64,000 nt of DNA from Candidatus Mycoplasma haematohominis (GCF_902712995.1 NZ_CACTIB010000031.1:124001-188000); one strand, 5' to 3'; shown: positions 33,824 through 44,282, numbered from the stretch's first letter. The notes: generated by a model from the letters alone, not told the origin. Made by a program: numbers and translations.

Positions 33824-33892
33824 GGGACAAATTTTGATGGTGAAAGGGGACAATTTATGATGGACATCAGGGACAGTTTGTGATGGTGAAAA
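33824..33892 (+). repeat. Three tandem 23-bp GGGACA...GATGG units
   Basis: Units start at 33824, 33847 and 33870, exactly 23 bases apart. Each reads GGGACA, 6-7 A/T-rich bases, then TGATGG (second and third units vary slightly). A two-helical-turn period suggests binding sites on one DNA face. Such repeated terminal sites are typical of some transposon ends, but no transposase is nearby. Confidence 0.7.
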
Positions 33893-34268
33893 TAAATCTT
33901 TGTTTTAGAAAGTGGTATTCGAATAGATACCTGACAATTGCTTACTTTTATGACTTCAATTTCAATCTATTAGGGCTTTAAGTTATTAGGTTGTCTGAGA
34001 ATTAAAAATCTAGAGGAGAAAAATAGTTTTTATTTATGTGTTTATTGAATTGAAAACAGCATATGTTTCGCAAGGAAAAGATCTAAAAGAAGTTTTATGA
34101 TTTGTAATTCTTTAGTTTCGTATAAATCAGTATTGGTTTTGAAGATGCTTTAGCGATTGTCGATAGTTTATTAATTCTTTTCAAGAAAGAGAACAAATAG
34201 ATTTATTGACTTAATTGACTGTTTTAGAAAGTGGTGTTTGGTATTTATCTAATAAGTGCTTACTCTTA

Positions 34269-34492
34269 TGACTTCAATTTTTAAGCTATAAGGCCTTAAG
34301 TTTTTGCATTGCTTGATTACTTCTATATTTAATTGATTTTTAACTATCTATAGATCTTTTAAAGTGCTAGAAACATATTAAAGATTTAGTTCTTATTCTT
34401 AATTTGATAGTTGTTTTGTGTTTCTACTTAATAGATAAGCTCAAAACAATTTAAAGCTTTTTGAAGTTGAGTAAAAATATCTAAGAAAACTT
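34269..34492 (+). repeat. Direct repeat copy B (about 225 bp)
   Basis: Second copy of the element at 33542..33766, about 727 bases downstream in the same orientation, roughly one mismatch per seven to eight bases by eye. Ends about 130 bases before the membrane-protein start at 34620. Confidence 0.75.
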
Positions 34493-34619
34493 TTTATATA
34501 TCGAGAAATAGACGAAAAAACAAATCAAATAAAAGTAAGAGATATAGTAAATTTTGAAACTTAAGACAGACGAGAAATTTTACAATTCCGACTGAATTTC
34601 CTCAGTTTTTTATGGTTAT

Positions 34620-35453
34620 ATGAATTTTTTTCAAATAAATACAAAATTAGTTTCGCAAACCGATCTTAAAAAACACGAACAACTATTTTTAAGTAGAGTT
34701 TTCTTAAAAGTTGCAGTTGGTTTTTTAATTTATGGTTTTTTTATCACCGGTTTAATTCCCATAGTTTATAAGGAGCTAGGACTCGATTCAGGAATAATAA
34801 CAGCAATATGTTTCTTGGTGCCAACTGCGATCTGTGGGTTAATTGCTCGAATGATAGATCAAATTGAAATAAAGAAAAAAGTCTATTGTCTCATATATTT
34901 TGTCTTCGTTTTTTTAACGTATACTTTTTCAATCCTGGGACTTGCAGCATGTTTCTTGGATTTTAGTTTTGTAAAGAAATTAGATTTTGATGTAGCGATT
35001 TTTCAGACATCACTTTTATTTACAGCAGTTTTTATAGTTGGTTTTTTAATTTATTTAATTCCTGCAATAGTCGGATTTTTTATTTCAAGAAAAACAGCCA
35101 TTTCCTTAAAAAAATTTATCAGTTTGGCATCTACAACGACAACACTTGTCCTAGTAATGTTTGCGGCTTTTTTAGTAGTGTGTTTTAAAGTCATTTTTAA
35201 AAAAGCTGATCCCGATTTCATAATTCTTATTACAACATTCATTTCTGTAAAAACTGTTTTATTTTTGGCTAGTACAGTAAAGAATACTTTTAGAATGAAA
35301 AAAACAATGAAAAATATTGACTATAAAAATCTTGAAGAATTGAGATTATGAGAGTTTAGTTTTGTTACAAGAAATTTGGATAATATTTTCACATTAATTT
35401 TTGATGCATTATCTTTTCTACTAATATGAGTATTTGATCTTTTTTACGATTAG
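34620..35453 (+). CDS. Polytopic membrane protein of unknown function (277 aa)
   Basis: The only plus-strand gene between 28184 and 40975. About seven hydrophobic segments at roughly residues 29-52, 60-80, 90-118, 128-156, 170-192, 200-218 and 255-277, separated by short Lys-rich loops. Two UGA codons occur, one in WEFSFVTRN and one in the last helix. No transporter signature or repeated Cys/Trp module is recognisable. An island gene unlike its neighbours, downstream of the repeat-rich spacer. Start chosen as the ATG preceding the first hydrophobic block. Confidence 0.8.
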
Positions 35454-35568
35454 ATACTTTTTCTAACTAAATGAAACACACATTTCAAGCTATAAAGCTT
35501 TAAGTTATTAGGTTGTTTAGGAATTAAAAATCTAAAGGAGAAATAGTTTTACTTATTTAATTTGCAAT

Positions 35569-36540
35569 CTATGCTTTTCCAGTATCAGTACAGTATCTTC
35601 AAGCATCATCTATTTCATCTTGAGTAAGGCTATTTTCTTGTTCATAGAATTTTTTACACGCAGTGTTTAAGTTTGTTTCATCGCTGTAATTAGTTTCTTC
35701 CCATCCTTTATTTACTTTCTTGAATTTTTCACTTAAAGGAAAAGCACTTGTTTCATCAGCTTTGTCTATTTGCAATCTATATTCATAAGATCATTTTCAT
35801 CATTTTTCACTGTAGTCATAAACCACAAATTTATCTTCTTTGCCTTTTATGTTTGTGTTTTTCGTTTCTGGTTTCTTGGCTTGTTTAAAGGTTAAATAAG
35901 TTATTTCTTCTTCTTGATCCCCTTTAGGGAATTTTGCTTTCTTTGCCTGTGAAATTATTTTTGCTTCTTCTCCTTCATCTGGATTCTTAGCATCAGTAGT
36001 ACACATTAACCAGAAAATGGTTTTATGTTGGTTGTAATACGCTCTCTCTGTATAACTCTTGTCGCAAAACTGATTTAGATGTAGATCGTTCGATTGTAAA
36101 TATGTTTGATTTTTATAAGCTCCGGCTATTGCTAATGAATTTTCAGGCTCGAGGTTTTCAAGCATATACTTCCTAGTTTTATAAGTCTCTTTTCATCAAG
36201 CTTCGTTGTCTTTTCAATCTACTAATTTACTCTTATGTTTCCTTATGTTGTGAAAGCTGTAGATTCTGTATCTATCCGGCACTTGATCAACTGTTTTCCT
36301 ATATGTTGTGTGAGTTCTAGGATCTAAAGTACCTTCAGTTCCTTTTTTCGAAGTAATAGTTTCATTCCTTTTTCTATTAGTTTTTATTTTGCTGATCTGA
36401 ATATTCTCAACAGTAACAACCCCCCCAGAAGAACTTAAACCAAGTAGATATATTTTTAATAGTTCATGTCCAGAAACTCCTAATGCTGCATTTATGGAGG
36501 CAACAGAACAGGAGATGGTTATCTTTGATTCTGTTAGCAA
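35569..36540 (-). CDS. Family III surface protein with an internal G7 tract (323 aa)
   Basis: TTG start at 36540 (GAAAGAAAGAT upstream). Anchor SVASINAALGVSGHELLKIYLL, then SSGGVV encoded through seven consecutive G (minus strand; C at 36420..36426) where paralogues have SSEE. Gain or loss of one G would truncate the protein at about residue 40. LDPR box, WWKETYKTRKYM, LNQFCDKSYTE, FWLMCTTDAKNP, KAKFPKGDQ, WWKWSYEYRL and AWRYCTDTGKA. Currently in frame. Function unknown. Confidence 0.87.
36420..36426 (-). repeat. Poly-G tract (G7) inside a family III gene
   Basis: Seven C on the plus strand, G7 in the coding strand of 35569..36540, covering the two Gly codons of SSGGVV. Gene is in frame (ON) in this sequence. 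Confidence 0.9.
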
Positions 36541-36651
36541 ATCTTTCTTTCAACTTAAAAAAGAATCTATTTAGATTAGCGAACTTAAATTTTTATGTTT
36601 TCGAATTTATTTGATTAATTATTTATATATCTACTTATTTGTTTTTTTAAT

Positions 36652-37623
36652 CTATTGTTTTCCAGCATCAGTACAATATCTTCAAGCATCATCTATTTCA
36701 TCTTGAGTAATGCTATTTTCACTTTCATAAAAATCTTGACATATTAGATTTAATGAAGTTTTTTTATTTGTTTCTTTACTTCAACCGGTAGTTGCGTTTT
36801 TAAATTTATCGCTCAAAGGAAAAGAGCTAACTTCACTATTTTTATCTACTTTTCATCTGTAATTAAAAGATCATTCTCATCATTCTGGACTGTAGTCATA
36901 GACAACAAATTTATCTTTGGCATTATTTGTTGTTGCGTTGTAAATGTTTGTTTTTTTCGCTTGTTCGACAGTTAAATAAATTATTTCTTCTTCTGTTTCT
37001 CCTTTATTAAATTTCGCTTTATTTATTTGAGAAATTGTTTGTGTATTTTCTTTGTCTTTTGGATTTTTAGCATCTGTAGTGCATAACAGTCAGAATTGTT
37101 CTTCGTGTTCTCGAAAATATGAATTATTTGAATAACCGTAATCACAGAATTGATTCATATGTAATTCTGATGCTTGTCAATATTGTTGATTTTTGTATCC
37201 TCCAACTATGTTTACATATTTTTCAAAGTTGGCATTTTCTAAAACGTATTTTCTTTTTTCGTAGGTTTTTTCCCATCATTCTTTGTTTTCTTTTCAATCT
37301 ACAAATTTTCCCTTGTATTGAGATATTTGATGAAAGCTATATACGGTGTATTTTGCAGGGTTTTTGTCAACTGTAGTTGGATTAACATCTTTATAAATCC
37401 TTGGATCAAAATTGCTTTTGGTTTTAGGATCGAAGGAAACGGCGTTAGTTTTTATTCTAGAAACCGTTGTTTTTAAAAATATTGAATTATCCGAAGCAGA
37501 TATTTCTTCTGATGAATTTCTTCCTAGTAGGTATATCTTTAAAAGTTCATTTCCGAAAACCCCTATAACTGTGTTGCCGGTAATTACAGACAAAATGATT
37601 GTTATTTTTGATTCTGTTAGCAT
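36652..37623 (-). CDS. Family III surface protein (323 aa)
   Basis: ATG start at 37623. Anchor VITGNTVIGVFGNELLKIYLL, FDPR box, WWEKTYEKRKYV, MNQFCDYGYSN, FWLLCTTDAKNP, AKFNKGETEEE, IYLTVEQAKK, WWEWSFNYRW, SLNLICQDFYES and AWRYCTDAGKQ. The linker IYNATTN-AKDKFVVYDYS is shared almost exactly with 37713, which suggests local gene conversion. Function unknown. Confidence 0.87.
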
Positions 37624-37712
37624 GTCCTGTTTTTTGTTAAGTTGGGCGACTTCTAATAAGTTGTTAAGGTTTCTAAATAGCTATTTTTGGGTTTTTGAAA
37701 ATTTACTTCCTT

Positions 37713-38687
37713 CTATGTATCTTTTTCTCCTTTGTCTGAACAATATCTTCAAGCATCATCTATCTCGTCTTGAGAATTATTGTTTGTTTGTTCGTAGAAG
37801 TCTTTGCAGACTTTATTTAAAGCTGTTGTATTTTCCCTTGAATCATCTCAACCTTTATCTATTTTTTTGAATTTGCCGCTTATAGGGAAGGCACTTGTTT
37901 CATTTTTTTTATCTTCCTGAAATCTATATTGGTAGGATCATTCTCATCAATTTGAGCTGTAGTCATAGACTACAAATTTATCTTTGGCACTATTTGTTGT
38001 TGCGTTGTAAATGTTTGTTTTTTTCGCTTGTTCGACAGTTAAATAAATTATTTCTTCGTCTTGATTTCCTTTTGGGAATTTTGCTTTTTTTGCTTGAGAG
38101 ATTATTTTTGCTTCTTCTTGTGTTTCTGGATTTTTAGCATCAGTAGTGCACATTAACCAGAATATAGATTTATATTTTTCGAAATATGTCTTGCTCCAAT
38201 AAACGTGATCACAAAATTGATTCAAGTGTAATTTTGTTTGACTTGCGTATGGTAAATTTTCGTATCCTCCTTCTATATTTACGTACTTTTTAAAATTCGC
38301 ATTTTTAAGCATGTACTTTCTTACTTCGTAAGTCTTTTCTCATCATTCTTTGTTGTCTTTTCAATCTACAAACTTTGCTTTATGTTCTTGTGATATATGG
38401 CGAAATCTATAAATTCTGTATCTACTTTCATGATCATTAACCGTTGTTTTAGTAGTTTCATGAAGTCTAGGATCTAGAACATCCTTTGATTCTTTCCAAG
38501 CGATTGTCTTGCTTTTCTTCCTGGAAATTTTTGCATTGCTGATTGCAGTATTATCGAAAGAAGATAGTTCTTCTTGCGCGTTTCCATTTAATAAATAAAT
38601 TTGTAGTAGTTCATACCCAGAAACTCCTAATGCTGCATTTATGGAGGCAACAGAACAGGAGATGGTTATCTTTGATTCTGTTAGCAA
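37713..38687 (-). CDS. Family III surface protein, TTG start (324 aa)
   Basis: TTG at 38687. The first 90 bases are nearly identical to those of 35569..36540 (SVASINAALGVSGYELLQIYLL). LDPR box, WWEKTYEVRKYM, LNQFCDHVYWS, FWLMCTTDAKNP, AKFPKGNQ, YLTVEQAKK, WWEWSYQYRF, ALNKVCKDFYE and AWRYCSDKGEKDT. A mosaic: its start matches 35569 and its linker matches 36652. Function unknown. Confidence 0.87.
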
Positions 38688-38740
38688 ATCTTTTTCTTAA
38701 CCCTAAAAAATACCTATTTAGATCGGGGAGTTGAATTTTT

Positions 38741-38782
38741 ATCTACTTATTCAAATATCTACTTATTCAAATATCTACTTAT
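38741..38782 (+). repeat. 16-bp tandem repeat (about 2.6 units)
   Basis: ATCTACTTATTCAAAT repeated twice plus a partial third unit, in the spacer between the family III gene starting at 38687 and the 3' end of the HsdM-like gene. On the minus strand it lies about 55 bases upstream of the 37713..38687 gene. Confidence 0.75.
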
Positions 38783-38871
38783 CAAGAATTTTTCAACACA
38801 TCCATTTGTTTATGCAAATAATAAAAAATATCAGTGTTTGATTAAGGAATAAAAAAATAATCTTTATGTTT

Positions 38872-40134
38872 TTACAAGTTGGAGTATCAACAAGGATAGC
38901 TATAGGCTATGCTTACGTAATGCAAGACTGAGAGCCTGTAATTTTTTCTAATTATTTTTGAATTGTCTACTAATTTTGCGACGCCTGAAATGTTTTTATT
39001 TTGTGTATAAATTTCAATTAATCTATTGATAATTTTTTCCGTTAGAACTAATTTTTTTTGTAGGGAAATTTTGTGGGCGCTTCGTAAATCCATAAGCATT
39101 TCATTTTTTATATACTCCCCTGAACTTTTTGCATTGATGAATAAAGTTTGATTAGATTTTTTGTTTTTTCTGAGAATAATTAAGTCTCTTACACCCCCAG
39201 AAAGTTGATTAGGCCAGTACACAAACTGCATAACACATTCTACGTAGTTATTCTTTACTAAATATTTCCTTGCTTCCAAGGAAATATCTCTTAAATAAGT
39301 AATTACAGCTACACCATCCTCGCTTAAATTATTCATGCAGTATTTAAAAAAAGAAATTTCATCTTCTTTTCTTAAAGATCTATATAAATTTGCCACTATT
39401 ACATCAAATTTAGTTTTTTCTATAGGATTTAAGATTCCTAAATCAATAGACAGATTATCGTGATTTATTTTGTTTAAAAGCATATTTCCTAGACAATGTT
39501 TGTAGGCAGATGGACTACTGGTTCTTCCGAACATTTTTAGTTCTCTATTTGGATTAAATTGTTTTCAAATTTTTTGAAATTCTAAAAGTGTAGATCCGAA
39601 GTCGCATAAGGGATCACATACTGTTTGAATCTCACTATTTTTCAACAATGCTAGCCTTGATGATAGTTCTGATACTTCTGGGCAGTATGGTATTTGTTCG
39701 AAATGAGAGTAATAAGCAACTAAATATTCATAAGCTTCTGCAAAGTTGAATTTAGCTTCATAGTTTGAATTTAAATCTTGCATATCTTTTATTATTTTTT
39801 CGTTCAGCTTTAACTCCTGCTCTTTGTTTTTGAAATCGAACAAATTAAAATTCCTGAATAGTTCTTTGTATTTATCTATTGCGTGGTTTTCTATTTTTCT
39901 AACTACCTCTTTTAAGTAGATACTTAACCCATCAGAATTTTTTTCATATCTTTTCAGTACATTTCTGAATCTGTCCTCAGGGTAGATATAAAAACCTTTT
40001 TCTTTTAAATTTTCATCTATGTAATTAATTGATTCTTCTGACATGAATTTGTAAAGTATCAAAAATAAAAACCGTTCACTTGCTTTATTTATAAGAGGCT
40101 TGTAGAGCCTGTTTTTTTCTTTTTCAAAAGACAT
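38872..40134 (-). CDS. Degenerate HsdM-like N6-adenine methyltransferase (420 aa)
   Basis: HsdM-type layout: N-terminal helical domain (YIYPEDRFRNVLKRYE, residues 49-64), FAEAYEYLVAYYS near residue 131, a motif I remnant CDPLCDFGST (173-182; family norm DP.CGSG) and FDVIVANLYRSL around residue 249, where active enzymes have NPPF/Y. The motif IV change predicts loss of catalysis. Shorter than usual HsdM (about 500 aa), and no HsdS or HsdR is adjacent. Two UGA Trp codons. Its start overlaps the stop of 40134..40517 (TAATG). A homologous divergent copy is at 41358..42662. Confidence 0.8.
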
Positions 40135-40517
40135 TATTTTTTAGAGAACTCAATTCTTTTAGCTTTAAAAAGTTTTTGAAAAATTAGTTGAGTGCAAACA
40201 AAATATAGAATCAAAGAGATAAAGAAAATAAGTCCTTGAAAAGAAAAGGCATATTCTACAGCATCGGGTTTACTGTCATCTGTGAACAGGGAATAGATTG
40301 CTCATGCATTTGTTAGGAAAAAAATTATGAATATAACAATCTGAAAAGATACTTTCAGCTTAAATGGTCGTTCTTTGAATTTCTGATACTTTATGAAATT
40401 TGAAATATTTTTATATGCTCAAAAAAAAATAAAAAAAGCTAATACTGTAAAAAACAGACAAGCAAAAGGGTGGCTGTTTCTAAATGCTTTTGTTGTTTTA
40501 TATAAAACCGAAAACAT
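40134..40517 (-). CDS. Small three-helix membrane protein (127 aa)
   Basis: ATG at 40517, stop overlapping the HsdM-like start by TAATG, implying translational coupling. Hydrophobic segments at about residues 16-36, 56-78 and 92-112, with a basic tail (FKAKRIEFSKK). UGA codons give Trp in two of them. The same arrangement and size recur in the plus-strand partner at 40976..41368, which also precedes an HsdM-like gene. No known domain recognised. Confidence 0.78.
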
Positions 40518-40975
40518 GATTTCTTATTAGGATTTACTAAACAAATTAAATTTTTTCAGATAAATTGACTTGTCCAAATGCTTTTCGATTTGTTTTTTAT
40601 TCTTTAAAAAATTAATTTCTCTATTCTAAAAAACGTAGTATCTAGTCAAGCACCAAATATGCGACAACTTACACATGGAGAAATATTAGTTGAATATGAT
40701 ACCTATATTCTTGTTAGTGAATAATAGACCAAGTCAATGCAGACCAATCTCAAAGAGAGCGATTTAAAGTGAATAGATAGATATCTAAAAAGTAAATCTA
40801 ACTTGGTTATATCTTGAGCTTTGTATTTAGTTTTGAAATGTGTTCCCTGATTTGTTTTTTGTCATAATAAATCGTTTAAGGTCTTAAATTAAGAGAAGCA
40901 TGAATGAGCGGAGCTCCACAATATCTTTTATATAAATTAAGTCATTTCTTGTTTTCAGGTAGCGCATAGAGAAAA
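40518..40975. other. Divergent intergenic region between the duplicated cassettes
   Basis: 458 bases separating the two outward-reading gene pairs. AT-rich, with presumed promoters at both ends. A frame from ATG 40659 (MRQLTHGEILVEYD...) meets TAA and TAG after 21 codons, then continues as the short ORF at 40737. This may be the relic of a third gene. Confidence 0.45.
40737..40892 (+). CDS. Possible 51-aa membrane peptide or gene relic
   Basis: ATG to TAA with three UGA codons. One hydrophobic stretch (NLVISWALYLVLKCVPWFVF) is preceded by a charged KWIDRYLKSK segment. It is in frame with, but separated by two stops from, the 21-codon frame at 40659, so it may be the tail of a decayed gene. 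No ribosome site is obvious. Weak call. Confidence 0.3.
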
Positions 40976-41368
40976 ATGAGAGGACGAGTGCTCAGTGATC
41001 TAATAAGAAATATGCCAGATAGACAATATTGAGCTGCCTTTTTATTAATTTGAGTATTTACTATAGTTTTTATTTGTTTAGCTATAAAAGATGCTCTTCA
41101 TTTTTTGAAATATGAAAAATTCAAATGTTACCCTTCTAAATTAAAAATATTTTCTAAATTCGCGGCTATTGCAATTCTTGCTTTAATAAGTGAATATTCC
41201 ATTATTTCTTGTTTGATGAGCGATAATAACCTTCCATTTTTAAGCTACTTCACCTCTATTTCAAGTTCTGTTTTTTTAATTTCTTGATTTCTGTATTTCT
41301 TTGGCACCAAGTCAATATCTTTCGTTTTCAGAAGTAAAAGAGTTTCTTTCGAAAATAATGTTTTTTAA
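40976..41368 (+). CDS. Small three-helix membrane protein (130 aa)
   Basis: Hydrophobic segments at about residues 19-40, 60-80 and 88-112 and a basic C-terminus (FRSKRVSFENNVF). Size, topology, terminal KR.(E/S)F pattern and position before an HsdM-like gene match 40134..40517. It overlaps the next gene by 11 bases. UGA codons encode Trp in helices 1 and 3. Function unknown; coupling to the methyltransferase-like protein suggests a joint role. Confidence 0.77.
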
Positions 41369-42662
41369 AAAAGAAAAAAATTTACTTTATAGCCCTCTTG
41401 TAGAAAATACAAACAAGCGTTTTTTGTTTTTTATGCTCTATAGATTTATGTCAGAGGAACTAGATAACCATTCAGATGAAGATTTGCCGGAAGAACAAAT
41501 AAGGTCAGTAATAGAAAGCAAAGGCTTTTATATTCCTGTTGAAAATAGATTTAGAAATGTATTTGAGAGATATGAAGGAGATTCTGATGGTCTAAGTATC
41601 TGTTTACAGAAAGTAGTTGAACAAATAGAAAACAGTTCAGTAGATGAATATAAGGCATTATTTAGAGATCTTTATTTCCTTAAATTTAAAGGTAGACAAC
41701 AAGGATTAAAGTTGGATGAAATAGTTATAGAAGAAATGCAGAGTGTCCAGAATTTAGATTTAAATTCAAGTGAAAAAACTAAATTCAATTTTGCAGATGC
41801 TTACGAATATTTAGTGTCTACTTATTCTGCCTATGAAAGAATATACCACTGACCAGAAATATCAGAACTATTATCAAGGTTAGTGCTATTGAAAAATAGC
41901 GAAATCAAAACAGTGTGTGACCCTTTGTGTGATTTCGGTTCTACGCTTCTTGTATTCGAAAAAACTTGAAAACAATCTAATCCTTCTCAAGACTTAAAAA
42001 TCTTTGGAAGAACTAACAATTTATCAGCTTATAAAGATTGTCTAACAAATATGCTTTTGCATAATATAAACCACAATAATTTATCAATTGGTTTTGGTAA
42101 TCTGAATAGAGAGGAATCTACAAAGTTTGACGCAATAGTAACTAATTTATATAGTCCCTTAGATAAGAAAAATCAAATTTCTTTTTTTAAATATTGTTTA
42201 GAAAATCTGAATGAGAACGGCATAGCTGCAATTGCATATTCAAAAAATATTTCTAAGGAAGTCAGAAAATATCTAATAGAAAATAACTGTGTTGAATGTG
42301 TCATACAATTCAGAATTGAAAAGGATTTACATTTCTGAGGATGTATAAAAAATTTAATCATCCTTAGAAAATCAAAAAAATTAGATCAAACGCTATTTAT
42401 TAATGCAACAACTATAGGAGATCATATAGAGGATGAAACGTTGTTTTTTGGTTTCAGAGACCTTTGTTCTTTCTGGGGAAAATTATCTTTAAATGAAGAA
42501 AATATAAATTGAATAATTGATATTTGCAAGAGAAATAAAAGTATTAGACGTAAGTCTAGATTAGTTGACAATTTAAAGATCAAGGAGAAGAAATATAGCT
42601 TTAAAGTTGCTAATTATGTAAATGTTCCAAAATTGAAAATAAGTTTTGTTAGATGAATTTAA
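41358..42662 (+). CDS. Degenerate HsdM-like N6-adenine methyltransferase (434 aa)
   Basis: ATG at 41358 (MFFKKEKNLLYSPL) aligns with MSFEKEKNRLYKPL of the minus-strand copy; an in-frame TTG at 41301 is less likely. Conserved: FYIPVENRFRNVFERYE, FADAYEYLVSTYS, TVCDPLCDFGSTLL and FDAIVTNLYSPL. Motif I lacks CGSG, and motif IV reads NLYS rather than NPPF/Y, so it is probably not catalytic. Both copies have the same changes, so the loss predates the duplication. The C-terminal part after about residue 330 diverges. No specificity subunit nearby. Confidence 0.8.
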
Positions 42663-42780
42663 GTCTTGTAGGTTAGAAATTGAAGTATGAGCATGATATT
42701 GATTGTTGCAAAAATGACTAATGATATTAAGGATGTGTTTCGTATTTTGCTCAACTTTATTTCTTATTAATGTTTGGTGC

Positions 42781-44232
42781 TTATTTAAACCTCCATCCTC
42801 TATCTCTGCTTAAAGCAGTTTCATATCCTCTAGATAAGTAATATTTAACTACTTGACTTTTGTAGGATGACAGTTGACCCACTTCTCCTTCTAATAAGTC
42901 ATATTTAGGGTAAACTATCTTTCCATTTTCATACAACCCCTTAGATCTAAGGGGTTCAATTCCATTTCTATAGGTATCGTTGCCTATGAAATTCAAACCT
43001 ATTACGTTTTTATTTTCATCTACAGCTAAAGAGCCTGAAGATCCTTTAATTAAAGGAAAATCAGAGTCTATGCTGTAATGATATCCTCAGGATATGTAAT
43101 TAACATTTCCAAAATTTTGTGTCAATGAAGTGTTTCAATGGCCTATTACTTCTCTTTCTCATCCACCAGAAGATCTTCAATCCAATTCACTAGCTTTCTT
43201 TTTAAATGGAGAAAAGTTACCTTGACTTCTAAATGTGTGGGGTATATTTGATGGATATCCTGCTAAAAAATAATTCATCTTATCTGCTTTTATGTCTTTA
43301 GTCGTTTTTGAAACTAACAATTCTTCAGAAAAAAAATTTAACGCCTTATCTTTTATCTTTCCTTTTTCTTTGTCATATTTGTTATAGAAGTCTCGAGTTA
43401 TCAACTGAGCTGTTTTTTCATTTTTAAAATCGACTTCTACTACTGCAAAATCTTTGAAATAATTGGGATGTTTTAGAGGTTTTTTAGATAATGAAGAGAT
43501 ATCGACACCTAAATAATTTATAGGAGCGTAAAAGAGCTTTGCATTATTTTCTGAAAAATAAAGATATTCTTTATCTATTCCATTCGCTGCATTATGCAAA
43601 TCTGAATTTTTAACTTCTTGTTTAGGAGCTTTTGTTCAATACTCTGGAGCTAATTCTTTATATTGTTCTTCATCGGTTATTGTTGTTCAATCTTTGTTTC
43701 TCTCTTTAGAGATGATTCAAGGTTCATGAGAATCTCACAGTAAATCTGTAATTTTGAATGATCTAGGAGATTGAGGAAGTACTTGTTTATAGGGGTTGTC
43801 TCGAAAATCAAAGCCTTCAATCACATGATAATTAGTTGCTATGAACCATTTAGTTGGATATTTTCGATTCCCTCTAGGAAGAACATAATCTAAAAATCAA
43901 CTTGTCCCTGACCCTCTACGCCAACTCCACAATTTAAAACTGTAATCTTGTATTGTCTTTATTATTTCTTTACCTTTTGCTACGTCAATTTTTTTGCTTT
44001 CATTTCAACGTTCATATCATTCATAAGAATAATTTGATTCCCTATATACCTTTCATTCATGTGTATAATCTGCTGCTTTAGATTTCTCTAAATCAGCTAT
44101 TAACTCTTTATTTTCAATAGCTAGCGGAATATAAACCTCTACTTCTTCTCTGTATATCAAATAGAAGATTTTTGGAGAAAAAGAAACTCCTATAAATGTA
44201 GGAACTAACGTGATAGGAATTCATTTATTCAT
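42781..44232 (-). CDS. Trypsin-like serine protease, DUF31/MIP-like (483 aa)
   Basis: N-terminal hydrophobic segment about residues 4-27. Chymotrypsin-fold triad visible: His136 in ATNYHVIEG, Asp261 in DFAVVEVDF and Ser399 in IKGSSGSLAVDENKNVIGLNF. Also GSGTSWFL (107-114), typical of mycoplasma DUF31 peptidases, some of which are immunoglobulin-cleaving MIP proteases working with an MIB partner. No MIB-like gene is seen next to it. Ten or more UGA codons. Four 9-bp repeats lie about 50 bases upstream. Likely extracellular, membrane-anchored; the substrate is unknown. Confidence 0.85.
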
Positions 44233-44282
44233 GATTTATTAACTAGTAAATTGAAGAGTTAGGATATTTCAGTAAGTAGTGT

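Larger units (their letters stand above)
33181..34619. other. 1.4-kb gene-free, repeat-rich spacer
   Basis: No convincing ORF in either strand under code 4. It contains a two-copy direct repeat: about 225 bases at 33542..33766 and 34269..34492, both running from GACTTCAATTTTTA to AAGAAAACTTTT. A second pair of similar blocks begins near 33295 and 34045. Fragments of the same material recur near 33956 and 35485. Three 23-bp units with GGGACA lie between the copies. It looks like dead or mobile-element-derived sequence. Confidence 0.6.
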
